DNA of 64,000 nt from Trachythela sp. YZ-2020 (taxonomy: Eukaryota > Cnidaria > Anthozoa > Malacalcyonacea > Clavulariidae), in contig JADLSH010000293.1 in the NCBI GenBank assembly GCA_016169945.1, positions 1,550,001-1,614,000 of the forward strand, in the 5' to 3' direction. Numbering within the stretch: the stretch's first letter is position 1; the number at the start of each line of letters is the position of its first letter. The notes under the pieces were generated by a model that was given only the letters and a program-made list of their open reading frames with translations, did no database searches and was not told the origin of the DNA. This document shows, one piece after another, positions 22,613-33,343 of this stretch. The position numbers and the translations under genes are program-made.

Positions 22613-23230
22613 TACCACCACAAATATGTGGAGGTCGCGAGGTCGCTAAGCTCTGTTTACTACAGGGAAAATTCCGCAATGGCAAAGCAAACTTCTGATA
22701 CTTTTGTAACGCTCATAGAGAAAAGATTTCTCCATATTTTTGGCGCAGAATTCGTTGACGCCGTTAAGTATGCCATGGAAATATGTAAATACAATTTTGT
22801 GCCAAAACTTGAGCAACTGCAGGCGATCTATTACCTGTCCCGGGGTAAAGATGTATTCGTTCATCTGAGAACTGGTTTCGGAAAGTCGTTAATTTACACG
22901 CTCTTTCCATATCTTTGCGATCCTCTCCTGACAACGATTGCCGGTCATCTATTGTTGTTTTGATAGCACCATTGATTTCCCTCATGGATGATCAGATGGC
23001 TAAGATGGCTAAACGAGGAATCCCTGGCGTCAAACTCAATGACCATTATGACTTTAACGACCGACAAGTTGACGACCTTCGACAGGGAAAATCTCTCGGA
23101 AAATCTAGTATCAAAGTCGCTTTGTTATCCCCTGAGGCTTTTACCTGCGGGACAATAAGGGAGACTCTGAGACGACTGAAAGATAATATTGTTGTGTGGC
23201 AATTGATGAGGCACATTGTGTGCAACAATG

Positions 23231-23846
23231 GTAAGTCTACTTAATTAGATATTTACATGTATAAAGTATAATAGTTTTCAACGGTTTGCATTCAAAATTC
23301 ACTCTCCAAATAGTACGTCACGTTGGATATAAAGCCTCGTTGTAATGAAAGAGATTTTGACCTTTTATCTTGTTACTTGTCATGTAATTATATAAAGGTC
23401 TTTTAGATTATCTGTTTTAGAACTGTATGATATATTTGAAACTATGTCACCAATTGGTGGGTTTCACTATAAGCACTATTGGTCTGTTGTACAGCAAATG
23501 GTGGTCAACCAGCAGCTATCAGAGTTAGAAAATAATGTTAATTTTATTAATTACATGTAGTAATTACAATAAAACAGAGGGATTTAGACATTTATTCCTT
23601 TTCCCTTTATAAGTGTCAACAGTTCTGATATCAACCACCATCTGCTGTCCTGTATAAGTGCTTACTGAAACTCACCAATGGAATGATAAATTGCTCTGAA
23701 GCCAAGGTCTTAATGACGAGGAAAGCCTCTATAGCCAAGGCAATGTAGTTTCTGGATGGGTTTTAAACTGACTTTTCTCGGTCATCCCCATATAACAACT
23801 AGGTGCTGAATTAATTAACTTTGAACCATTTGATTATTGTATTAAG
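23231..23846 (+). other. Intron of the helicase gene
   Basis: The donor is GTAAGT after CAACAATG, and the acceptor is ATTAAG before GGGCCGAGAC. Splicing gives an uninterrupted CVQQW-GRDFRE, as in RecQ proteins. No repeat is recognised inside. Confidence 0.8.
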
Positions 23847-24221
23847 GGGCCGAGACTTCAGAGAGGCCTACAACGAGTTAAAAGATATTCTGCACTGATG
23901 ATGCCTGGTTTACCTATGGTCGCACTAACAGCCACTGCTAATTGTAAAACAATGAACTATATTATTTCTAAATTGGATATGGAAGGTTGCATTGTTATTA
24001 AATCATCTTCGAACCGACCCAACATTTTTTACGAGGTTTGCATTCTTCCTGATTGTGATGAAGATATGCTATTCCAATCATGTTTTGGCTTTGTAATTGA
24101 TCAGCTGTTGCAATACAATTGCAAAGCAGATAAAGTTGTGATCTACTGTACCTCCACCAATGATTGTGCTAGCATTTATGAGTTCTTTCAAAACACATTG
24201 GGGAACAATATTTACATTAGG

Positions 24222-24460
24222 GAGCTTAAGCAAGCGACGTTTTTGTCAACACGGACGTCACTCGAAAGTTAGCGTACCTAATTTTGGCGGCATTTTTCAT
24301 CAGGACGTTCGTGTAGGGACGTCATAGAAAACCAAAACCTTTGTCATTTTCATATTTGTTCAAGAACTCACAAACCGGAAACAAAACACATTTTTAATCA
24401 GTCCTCTCTCTCGTTGCGTCAACGTCGTCGGTCGCAAAAACTGCTAGTGCTTCACTGCTC
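24222..24460. mobile_element. MITE inside the helicase coding region
   Basis: The helicase alignment breaks after motif IV (EFFQNTLGNN) and resumes at DKKTKEDIVAKF (about 24508). In between, the left edge GAGCTTAAGCAAGCGACG plus TTTTTGTCAACACGG is matched in reverse complement at the right edge (GAGCAGTGAAGCACTAGC plus AGTTTTTGCGACCGACG). These are diverged inverted ends of about 40 bp. The TSD is unclear. Confidence 0.55.
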
Positions 24461-25414
24461 TCTAATAACTCACACCAGCTACTGGTTAACATGTACGTCA
24501 AAGTTATGGATAAAAAAACAAAGGAGGACATTGTAGCCAAATTTACTGTACCAGATGGTCCACTTACAGTTGTTGTTTGCTCATCAGCATTTGGACTGGG
24601 GGTTGACTGTCCCAATGTAAAGACAGTTGTTCATTTCAAGTCCCCAGATACACTCATGCAATTTGTACAGGAGAGTGGTCGTGTTGGAAGGGATGGAGAA
24701 GTATCTAGTAAATCTTTACTCTTTGTTGGTGGAAGGGAATTTGGTCACTACAAGGCTAAACTTACAAAATCGTCTGCCATGAAAATGCAATTTGATGAAC
24801 TTGAAGGACTATGCTCTGAACACATCAACTTGCAGACGATTTTTGATCTTACACTATTTTGATGGTCTGGATGATGCAGAAAAACAGTGCAAGCTAATGA
24901 AGCCACAGAACTGCTGTGATGTATGTTTTAAAAAGGCTGGCGGATATGTGAGTACAACTGAAGAGCAGTTAAGCTATCTAACTGTTGGTGAAACCAGATT
25001 TGATGAAGTTGATATTGAAGCTCAATTATCTGAACAACAGAAAATTGATGTTCGACAACGTTTGACAAAGTATAGAGATGGACTTATGACATGCATGGAA
25101 GAAACCTTGTTTGGAGTTGATAAGGTAACTGGTTTTACTGAAACTGTTATTGAACAAATTATTAGTAAATGTAATACTTTCTCCAGTGTCCAGGATGTGT
25201 ATGATAATATTGATTTATGGTGTGAAAATCATGCCATTGCAGTTTATAATATTGTTACTAGTGTAAGAAATGGTAACAATTAACCCTGCTTGATAAGATA
25301 TGTTACTAATATATTATACAATAATTGGGGGTGTTTACGGGGATGTAACCAGTAAGAAATGAGTGCCAGTTAAAATATTTTTGATCTTTAAACAATTATA
25401 ATTTATAAGTCCAA

Positions 25415-25812
25415 CTTTATACTTTGTCAAACGTTGTCGAACATCACTTTTCTGCTGTTCAGATAATTAAATTGAGCTTCAATATCAACTTCATCAAATC
25501 TGGTTTCACCAACAGTTAGACAGCTTAACTGCTCCTCAGTTGTACTCACATATCCACTAGCCTTTAAAAACATACATCACATACAGCAGTTCTGTGGCTT
25601 CATTAGCTTGCACTGTTTTTCTGCATCATCCAGACCATCAAAATAGTGTAAGAAAAAAATCATCTGCAAGTTGATGTGCTCATAGCATAGTCCTTCATGC
25701 TTTCAAGTTAATCAAATTGCATTTTCATGTCAGATAATTTTGTAAGTTTAGCCTTGTAGTGACCAAATTTCCTTCAACCAACAAGTAGTAAAGACTTACT
25801 AGATACTTATCC
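25415..25812 (-). repeat. Inverted partial copy of the helicase 3' exon
   Basis: The reverse complement of this segment matches 24700-25076 closely. It starts at GACAACGTTTGACAAAGTAT, runs through the zinc-binding Cys region (AACTGCTGTATGTGATGTATG) and ends at AAGTATCTAGTAAGTC. It has its own lesions: an in-frame stop in CAATTTGATTAAC, extra bases, and a duplicated GTAT/TGTG. The arms are about 380-400 bp around a spacer of about 340 bp. A short second match (GGGATGTAACC and GAGTGCCAG at 25338-25372 versus 25940-25975) extends the palindrome. Confidence 0.85.
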
Positions 25813-26670
25813 AGTGTTTGCCACAAGAATATCAAAAGCACCTAATATATTATCTGCCTTTTATGACAGGACTGTGCCTGGGTTTTTCGAAAATCTTACC
25901 ATGTGTACCAGGTAATTAAAATCTCTCCCAGGTGATTGTGCCTGGCACTCACCATCTAGTGCGGTTACATCCCTGTGTTTTATTGGGAAAGAGGAACGTC
26001 ATGCTAAGGAGACAATATATTGCTTGACCTGCTGAGTCCCAGCATGGTCTATTCCAGCCTGGGTATATTTCTATGTAATTCAAAATAATTATAAATATTG
26101 CATTACACATGCTTACAAAGTGTTTGTGTTAAATTTTCCAAATAGAAAAATAAGCTCTCTAGATGAAAGGAAATTTATGCAAAGTAATAATTTGTATATA
26201 ACATTATAAGTTAATCTGGGGGATGCTGTCCCTCTTGTCTAACCCAACTCTTGTCCAGTTAACACCCCTAAGTTTTGATCAGAGTTGGCATTCATTGTAC
26301 ATGCATGTAAATATACTGGATATCTTTTACTATTAGCAAATTAATCAATATAAGGCCTGTTCATAGATCCCCCCAACCAATATGTCTTGGCCCATTTCCG
26401 TATGTTCATGTGCAGTTTTTCATTGTGCCATGTTGGCCAATATGGAAGTCCAATATAGTTCTGTAATTAGCACTTGCAAAACTCAAAGCGAACACAAATG
26501 TTTTAAAGATGTTGTAATCAATATATTTGATACCTGAAGTAGAAATCATCAAATTGAAATACAAAATTCGAAAATTTTGTCTTAAACTTGATCCAGGTTA
26601 ATGTACATTCCTATAGTAAAATAACTAGGAGGCAACATCATATGAACAGGCCTTAACTTAAGTCACTAAT
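25813..26670. other. Intergenic DNA between the two convergent genes
   Basis: No exon is recognised. Both genes end toward this stretch, so it should hold their poly(A) signals. AT-rich. Confidence 0.5.
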
Positions 26671-29600
26671 TTATGAACCTTCCTTATCACTTTCCTCTTG
26701 TTCATCAGCTGTATGCTGACCCTTTGAAAATCTTTTCACCAATCTTTTGAGCCAGGCAAACACCTTTCCCATATCTAAATCCTCAATTATGGATTTAGCA
26801 TGACCTGAAAATGTCTTGTGTTGTCTACCACCTTGAAACTGGAAGACATTCATATTTTGTATATCAAACAACATGTTATCAACATCAATTTCTGAGCTGA
26901 GCTTTGTATGGCTCCGACATTGGGGAGTGACTTCACATTCTTGGTCAAAGTTCAAAACTACAGCATCCAACTTTTGTTGTGCTTTCACGACTTTTTGAGC
27001 ATTTTTTTCATCCATCTTGCCTCCTATTCCAGAAAGAAGTTCTTTTGTCTTCCTTACCTCATGCTCCACTCTCAAATCACAAGCAATGTTCCTACCATGC
27101 CCTCCAGAAGTATTTACAAATCTTCCCCATTTCAGTTTATGCGCCATACAAGGTGACAGGAGTGAGTTCAAAAGAGCAATGTACCGGAAAGCTTCAAAAG
27201 CATATTTTGTCCTGCTTCCCTTTCTTCTAACTTTTGCCTTGAATATTAGCAGGAGAAGCTTCCAAATTCGTTCTTCTCGATCACCATCCCCTTCACGTAT
27301 TGCATCTTCAAATTCCTGGAACACTAATCCAAGAGACAGTGTGGAACATGCATAATTGTAAACACAGTCCTCTTCAGTGTTTTGGTTTGGACTATTTGAA
27401 GTGGTACCAGTTGTATGACAAGCCATCCATGGAAGGTAGCTGTGGTTTCTACCATGATTAATTCCATCCAGGAAAAATTTTGTTATCCTTAGACATGATT
27501 ACATGATGTATTCTAACATGTAAGCAAACTATAGTGAATAGTTATATGGACTAGTAATTAACATAATAATTTATGATGTTCTTATTCAATAATAAACATA
27601 GTACCATCGTCCATTTCTTTATTTCTTGGTCGCCTGGTCGCTTGGTCTTCTGTTTTTCTGCTGTAAAAACGAAATAGCATTATCATCGTGTAGTGCAATG
27701 GATACATTGTCATATACACGGAAAAGTAATGAGCATTCAGTTAATCAAGTTATATTTCATGAATATACCTTAATTTGTAAACCCCATACAAAATCGTAAA
27801 TAATAAGAACGCCAGTGTGCTACAAGTACTAGTCGCTGTAACTCTTTTCATTGTTACAACCACAAGCACTTGTAAATAGTTAACATATGAATTTATTCCT
27901 TTCACAACAACAGTTCTCTTCAACATTCGTGTCCATGAAAATGGTCATGTTACAGACATTACTAAGCACTTGTCATAATAAATATATGGTACAAACAAGG
28001 TCGCGGACCAGTTGTCGCCCCCCCCCCCTCCCACAAAAAAGAGATGACGCTGTGTCTACCACAGGTAGGTGCCCCATTTTGGCTGTGCCCCCTACTTTTG
28101 AGATGCTTCCGCGGCCTCTGGGTATAAAGGCCAGTACAGAAAAAGTGTGATACAAACCAACAATCCTAACTGACTCAGCTACTCAATGTCTATCATTGAA
28201 AGACCGCTAGAAGTGCATATACCTTCCTTCTGGTACTCGGAAGTAACATCCATGTCACCCATGACAAATTTATCAAAAATTTCAAACACAGAGTTGTACA
28301 GCCAATCCTTTTTCTCTGTTGATTTTGTTGATTCAGGTGGTGGAGCATGATTGTTCGGAATACCATCAACGTTCTCCATTCCAAAATATTCCAATGCAGC
28401 AGCCAGGCAGTGAGCTTGGACGACATCATTGAAAAAGTCAACAGACTAAAAATAGAAAAAGCACTAAAGAACGACACTACTAACTAATTTTGACTCTGGT
28501 GTAACATCTGTTAAAGTTGTTTATGAAAGAATTTTTGCACAATCCACATTTAACAGCATTACCTGATTCATTTCATGCTTAACATCTCCAGTAACACTTG
28601 TACGATGGGCACTACACCGTAACTGGTATAACGTACCAATGTCCTGGGCAGATTTGTCATCCCACAGATATGAAAAGATAACCTACAACAAAAAAATGGC
28701 GAATTGCATTTACATGGTAAATTTATCATGAAGTTTAACCTTTTACCTCTCATCTCCAATGCCTGAAATAGATAAGCCCCCCCTTGTGCTCAATATCGGA
28801 TTAACAATATGGTTCGCTTACCATATTGAAATTTTTGTTCATTTTGGTACTCCTCACAATGTCCATTTAAATATGGAAGAAATTGTGCTAAATTTGATAA
28901 AATTGAGAGCTTTTTACACTTACTATGAGCAAAGTCATCTTGGTGTGCCAGTCCTCTGCAGTGGGCAGAACGTCTGCCAGACGTTGTTCTTTATCAATCG
29001 ATGTCTTCCGTAATCTCTGTACACCGACTGCACGCTCACAAGTTAATTGATCCCCACCAAAGACTACTTGTTCACTTGCATTTCCTTCGTGGATATATTG
29101 ATGCATAAACTCAAGAATTTCTACCATACCTTCACCACTTGATTCGTTAGCAAATACAAAGCCAAGATTGACAACACTGCTTTTCTTGCTCATTTCCGCG
29201 CTGTATTTGTGTGTAATGTGCTTTGGGACATACTTCTTAAATGGCTTCAGAAAAGCCAATTTACCAATCACATTGCGCAAAAACAAAATGGCAAAATTAC
29301 TTCTGAACTTGCTGATGTCATCAGGTGATAACAAGAAGGTTGTCAGAGGTAATGTTGCCAAGTTGCAGATGGGCTTATCATCAGGTAGTGCATCAGATGA
29401 AACCCTTTCTTGTATTGCCAGTGTTAAAAACCAATGGTAATCCTTATTTTGGTTTGTGCTCCTCTGGTCTCTAGGCTATTCGAATAAGAAAAACTATTAT
29501 TTAAGCAACTGTAGTATTTACTACAAACTTAAAACAACAAGATAAATCTCGTTTCTTAAATGACGTCACAAACTCGCTTCCAGACTCCGTCATTACGTAC

Positions 29601-32194
29601 CAAAATAGGACAACTTTTCCTAACTTAGTCCATCTTACAAACGATAAGCTACTTTTTCATGTTCTATTAAAATATCAAATAAAAATGGCTGTATAGGCTC
29701 TTTGACCAACGGTTAATTGGGTATGCAGACATGATTCCTATTTTTGCGCTATACTTACATCTACTCTCATATCAATGTTGTCACCCAAGAACTTCACTCC
29801 ACCTGGATATGTCTTAAACCACTGTTTTGCCAGACTATCATGGTTTTCACCAAGCTTCAGCAAGAATTTCATCGTAGTGTCATAAGACATACAAAGCTCA
29901 AGGTGATTTAGTCTGCTATATCCCTGTTCACAAAACAATCCAAACCAAAAGATATTGATCAATTGAATATCCCCGGAAAATGAAATTGAAAAAATCCCAG
30001 GAAAGTATAGTGGCAGGATAGCTAGTTCCTTTATGTAGGTATATAACGAATTAGATAGTTAATACGTGCAGAGAGAAATATATTGCTTTTCTATATACCA
30101 GCATGGGCCGATTGTATAAAGTCTTAACTACGTTTTATTCCCCGTTTTGCACAATAGTTAACGCTAACCAGTTCTTTATACAACCAGTCCCAATATGAGC
30201 GTGTTACTGCACGGCTTATTTTTCGTTCAGTTCTAATTTAATTCGTGCACCTTTGGTCCGCGCAAATTTAAACACAAGCAATGATGTAATTTGTAACATT
30301 TGTAAATTTTACAAGGCTGCAACAACTGTTTCGTCATAGTAAAGTGTTTTTTCATTTTACTCGGTTCAGGTTACCTCCTATTCATTCATTATATATAGGA
30401 AAAACAAATTTCCAACATTTCATATATAATGTGCCTTAAAAAATATTTACCATTTTAGTCATGCCTCCCTTTAAAAGTAGCAAGGAAACTACATATTGGG
30501 CAGCACTCATGTTCTGGTTTCTAGCTTTCATCAGCAAAGAAATAGCCATCCCTGCAGCAATCAGCTTCCTTTCCCTGGATTTAATGGTGTTCCTGTCCGC
30601 ACTTTTTAGATTTATAATGGCGAGCACAATTTGATACAACGTATTTGCTTTCTCATTTATTTCGTCCATCAACTTCAAAAAGCTAAATTTCGAAATGTCG
30701 TTTATTCCTTTCTTACGCAACAAAGTGGTATTTTCCGTTTCTGCAGAACACATATTCGCGCATTCACCTTTCAATAAATTTGCAGTCTTTTCTACACATA
30801 ACTTCTTTCCGCAGTCCGAAGAAAGAACTTCCTCGACAACATTGTCATCATCATTTTTCATGAGGGAATGGCAAAGGTTGTTCCATTTTTTGTCAACAAC
30901 AACAGATTGTTGACCTCTAATTGAATGGCATATAAGTTGGTATGTAAAGTTTTCACTTTCGACCATTGATGCGCTGTCAGCGATAGTAACTGACGGAGTT
31001 AACAAAGTAAACGATGGCCTAATACATGACAATGATGGCGTAGATATTGTAGGTAAAAACAGTCCTGGCAGTTTGGGTAGGGAACTTGGATACAAAAGCA
31101 CATTTGAATGTGAAGAATACGCCGAAGGCACAGTGGTAAATGTTTGACCTGATGACGATGAAGGAAGTGGGGTGGTAACTATTGTTTTAGTTGAATTAGA
31201 TTGGGTCGGCTAAAAGAATAACAAACATTTAAAATTATGCGCAAGGCCAGTAAATTAATCAGAACACTTATAATTATAAGAGAAAACAAACCAAGACAAC
31301 ATTACAACAAGCAAACAAAAACACCAGCTGGAAAAGAATCGAAATGACAAATGCAAAAATATTCGGTTTGGTTTAATTGTGTGAATAGTTTGCGTATGTT
31401 TCAATTATTGAATTTTTTCGTGTGATATTTTTATATGCGACGAGTGTATTTATAAACACATGCACCGAAAGCTAAGGATAAAGTATTTTTCTGCAACCAC
31501 ATTAAATTGAATAGTGCTTGCAAACTATATGTACGTTTTGTAGTCAGATGGTGACTGGTTTAGTTTTTCAATAGTTTTGTAGACTGCGTAGCAAATTCAA
31601 ATTTTCTATCTTATCTTTTGTTACAATGCAATGTAAAATAGCAAATATTTAACTGCAATTATACTTCCTAATTAAAACAATAACACTCGCAAGAACAGTC
31701 TAACTTGAACAGTTTTTCTTCGATATCACAATAGCAATATTTTAAACACTGATTTCAGTTATGGGCATATTTCTCAGGCCAAATAGGTTGCTCATTTGTT
31801 TATGAATTATAATAATATCGTAGTTTTGCATGCGTGTAAGAAAATAACAAACCTGGTCTATATCGTTGGAAAACTGTAGTGATCCAACACGCGCTGCTTT
31901 TGAAGGCGGAGATCTTAAGACATTTGGCGAGGCTGGAAATGTTTTCCTTTTTCCGCGAGGGCTAATGTTCTCTTTATACTTTTTAATTTTTCCGACGGCC
32001 CTGTTCGCACTATTCCTGCAATTTCGACAGCAATGACGAGACAGTTCAGGCTTATCTCATCTGATGGACAACGTATATGCTTTAAAAAAGAGCAAAGCTG
32101 TTGGTGTATAATCACCTTCTGCATTGTACAATACATATCTTCTGGCGGGAGGACACAATTCATTGCAAAATCGGCATGGAACTTCGGCAGACAT
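26671..32194 (-). CDS. DUF6589 protein, probable transposase (seven exons, one stop)
   Basis: Exons on the minus strand: 32194-31853, 31209-30451, 29923-29759, 29442-28924, 28682-28563, 28445-28223, and about 27487-26671, together about 980 residues. Exons 1-5 are each a multiple of three with GT-AG borders. An N-terminal Cys cluster (PCRFCNELC and SRHCCRNCRN) looks like a zinc-binding DNA-recognition module. A basic and Ser-rich linker follows. The DUF6589 body has LGDNIDMR (exon 3), VFGGDQLTCERA (exon 4), GTLYQLRCSAHR (exon 5), DAIREGDGDR, and KWGRFVNTSGGHGRNIACDL (exon 7). Acidic residues in GDNID, GGDQLT and the exon 7 VEHEVRK are candidates for a DDE triad; that is inference. Lesions: one in-frame TGA at codon 46 (32059-32057) and a 1-nt problem at the exon 6/7 join. 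The start chosen is the first Met in the frame that carries the zinc cluster. Confidence 0.85.
27488..28222 (-). other. Last intron of the DUF6589 gene, with C-rich insert
   Basis: The donor is GGTATATG after CAGAAGGAAG. The acceptor is probably CTAAG before GATAAC, but the phases do not match by 1 nt, so either a base is lost or the acceptor differs. A C-homopolymer at 28019-28029 and a GCCCC-rich stretch to 28095 look like a small hAT-type MITE remnant, with no TSD found. Confidence 0.5.
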
Positions 32195-32289
32195 ATCGTA
32201 CTTTGAGATGTTTTATACGTTTTGTGCGTTGAACAGGTGTAAGGGTTTTCCCTTACTGGAAGTCGATCCCAAGCGTTTTGATTGGACAA

Positions 32290-32372
32290 GTTGACGCATG
32301 CGCATGCAAGTTCGTCTGGACCCTCCTTCGCCGCCGCGCCGTGTGGCCAGAAGGGGGTCTGGGACTGGACTA
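32290..32372 (-). promoter_or_regulatory. Right TIR, probable DUF6589 promoter
   Basis: Exact reverse complement of 22530-22612. It stands 96 bp upstream of the DUF6589 ATG and carries the same CpG-rich block and GCATGCGCATGCG. Confidence 0.55.
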
Positions 32373-32381
32373 GGGTGGTAG
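32373..32381. repeat. 9-bp target duplication, right copy
   Basis: GGGTGGTAG, identical to 22521-22529. Confidence 0.95.
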
Positions 32382-33343
32382 ATGAGGCAATGATCCAAAC
32401 TGTCGGTTGTCACTTTTATCTCCTATACACGTGATGACCCATTTAGCAACGAAACGTTCGCAACACTTTGACAACGATTGAGTCAAGGAGATCGGTCGTA
32501 AATCTTCTTTAATATTATTGACATTCTGTAATTTAGGGATAGGAATGACATCAGCGCACTTCCAACGACTTGGAACGTGCGCGCGCTGAATTGATGCGTT
32601 GAAAACAGATGTTATAGGACGAGCAAGCAGCGGTGCATAATGTTTCAGTACCCAATCGGGGTGTCATCTAGACCCGGGGATTTAGAGATGACCAAAGACG
32701 ATAACGCGCTATAAATCTCTTCCTCGCTAATAATGTACTCTGTTGGAGAGTCGACATCTTTGCTGACTTCAAGAAGTGGTCGGAGGGGGGTCTACTCTTG
32801 TGAGACCGCAGAAAACTCGTCATTTATTTTATTAGCGAGTGTGACACCAGTAAGGGGTTGATTGTCGGCGTCGACTCGCAGGAATTTGGCTTTTTTATGA
32901 TAACCAGCTAATTCTTTAATCGAGTCCCACCACTTTTTTGGATTTGGATTCGACGCGAGATGATTAAGTTTTCTTTCAAGTTTAGAAGATCTAAGTTTAG
33001 ACGCTTCTCTATTCACCGTGTTCCGTAACTCTTTATACAGAGAATCATTTCCTTGGTGAAAAGCTTTTTGCCTATCGTGGATTACATTCTTAAACTTAGT
33101 GGTTATCCAAGGCTTATCTCGATTATGAATTTTTACGAGTTTTGGTGGGAAGAAAAGATCTATTCCTGATTCTACAGTATTATGAAAAAAATTAAGCTTA
33201 TCTTCACAAGAAGTAGAGTGGAACAGGGAACTCCAATTGATATTAGACAACCACTTTCCAAAGGCATTCTTTGCTGACGCGTTTCTTTTCCGTACCAAAA
33301 CGTTTCTCGCATCATTCAAAGGGTTGGAATTCACAGGTTTAAT
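32382..33343 (-). pseudogene. LINE A, middle portion: linker and RT fingers
   Basis: Minus-strand reading: the linker (PLNDARNVLVRKR, DKPWITTKFKNVIHDRQKAF, NPNPKKWWDSIKEL) is open from 33379 to 32792. Then, with frame changes, come RT blocks ITSVFNASIQRAHVPSRWK, ADVIPIPKLQN, DLRPISLTQSLSKCCERF and DNRQFGSLP, directly followed by the transposon. The frame continues in 22520-21359. Upstream it is cut by the long-TIR element at 33344. Confidence 0.85.

Larger units (their letters stand above)
22679..25283 (+). pseudogene. RecQ-like SF2 helicase of the transposon (decayed)
   Basis: The reading starts at ATG 22679, the first Met past the TIR. SF2/RecQ motifs appear in order: Q-motif and Walker A (PKLEQLQAIYYL, HLRTGFGKSLIY, about 22802-22900), Ia (VLIAPLISLMDDQ), II (AIDEAHCVQQW, 23194-23230), the RecQ-typical RDFREAY at 23852, III (MVALTATA), IV (KVVIYCTSTNDCASIYEFF), V (VVCSSAFGLGVDCPNV), VI (QESGRVGRDG), and the Cys-rich zinc-binding region (CRRFLILHYF..C..NCCDVC). 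A GT-AG intron lies at 23231-23846 and rejoins tg|g as Trp. Breaks: frameshifts near 22925, 23195, 23895 and 24838, and a MITE at 24222-24460 between motifs IV and V. It would unwind DNA 3'-5' in intact copies, probably aiding transposition. It is dead here. Confidence 0.88.
22530..32372. mobile_element. 9,843-bp helicase + DUF6589 DNA transposon
   Basis: Terminal inverted repeats of 83 bp (22530-22612 and 32290-32372) are identical base for base, starting TAGTCCAGTCCCAGACC and ending in ATGCGTCAAC. A perfect 9-bp TSD GGGTGGTAG flanks them. Two convergent genes fill the element: a RecQ-like helicase (plus strand, 22679-25283, decayed) and a seven-exon DUF6589 gene (minus strand, 32194-26671). 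The target is the RT region of LINE A, whose coding resumes on either side, so the boundaries are confirmed from the host sequence as well. Known families: helicase genes occur in Helitrons (no TIR or TSD, so excluded) and in the AcademH branch of Academ. The latter is the best fit I can recall. The superfamily call is inference. Confidence 0.92.

Noticed and set aside
26908..27355. Plus-strand overlapping frames
   Set aside because: They are antisense shadows of exon 7 of the DUF6589 gene, which has strong family similarity on the other strand.
22530..32372. Helitron, because of the helicase
   Set aside because: The helicase has RecQ-type SF2 motifs, not a Rep/Pif1 helicase. The element also has TIRs and a 9-bp TSD, which Helitrons lack.
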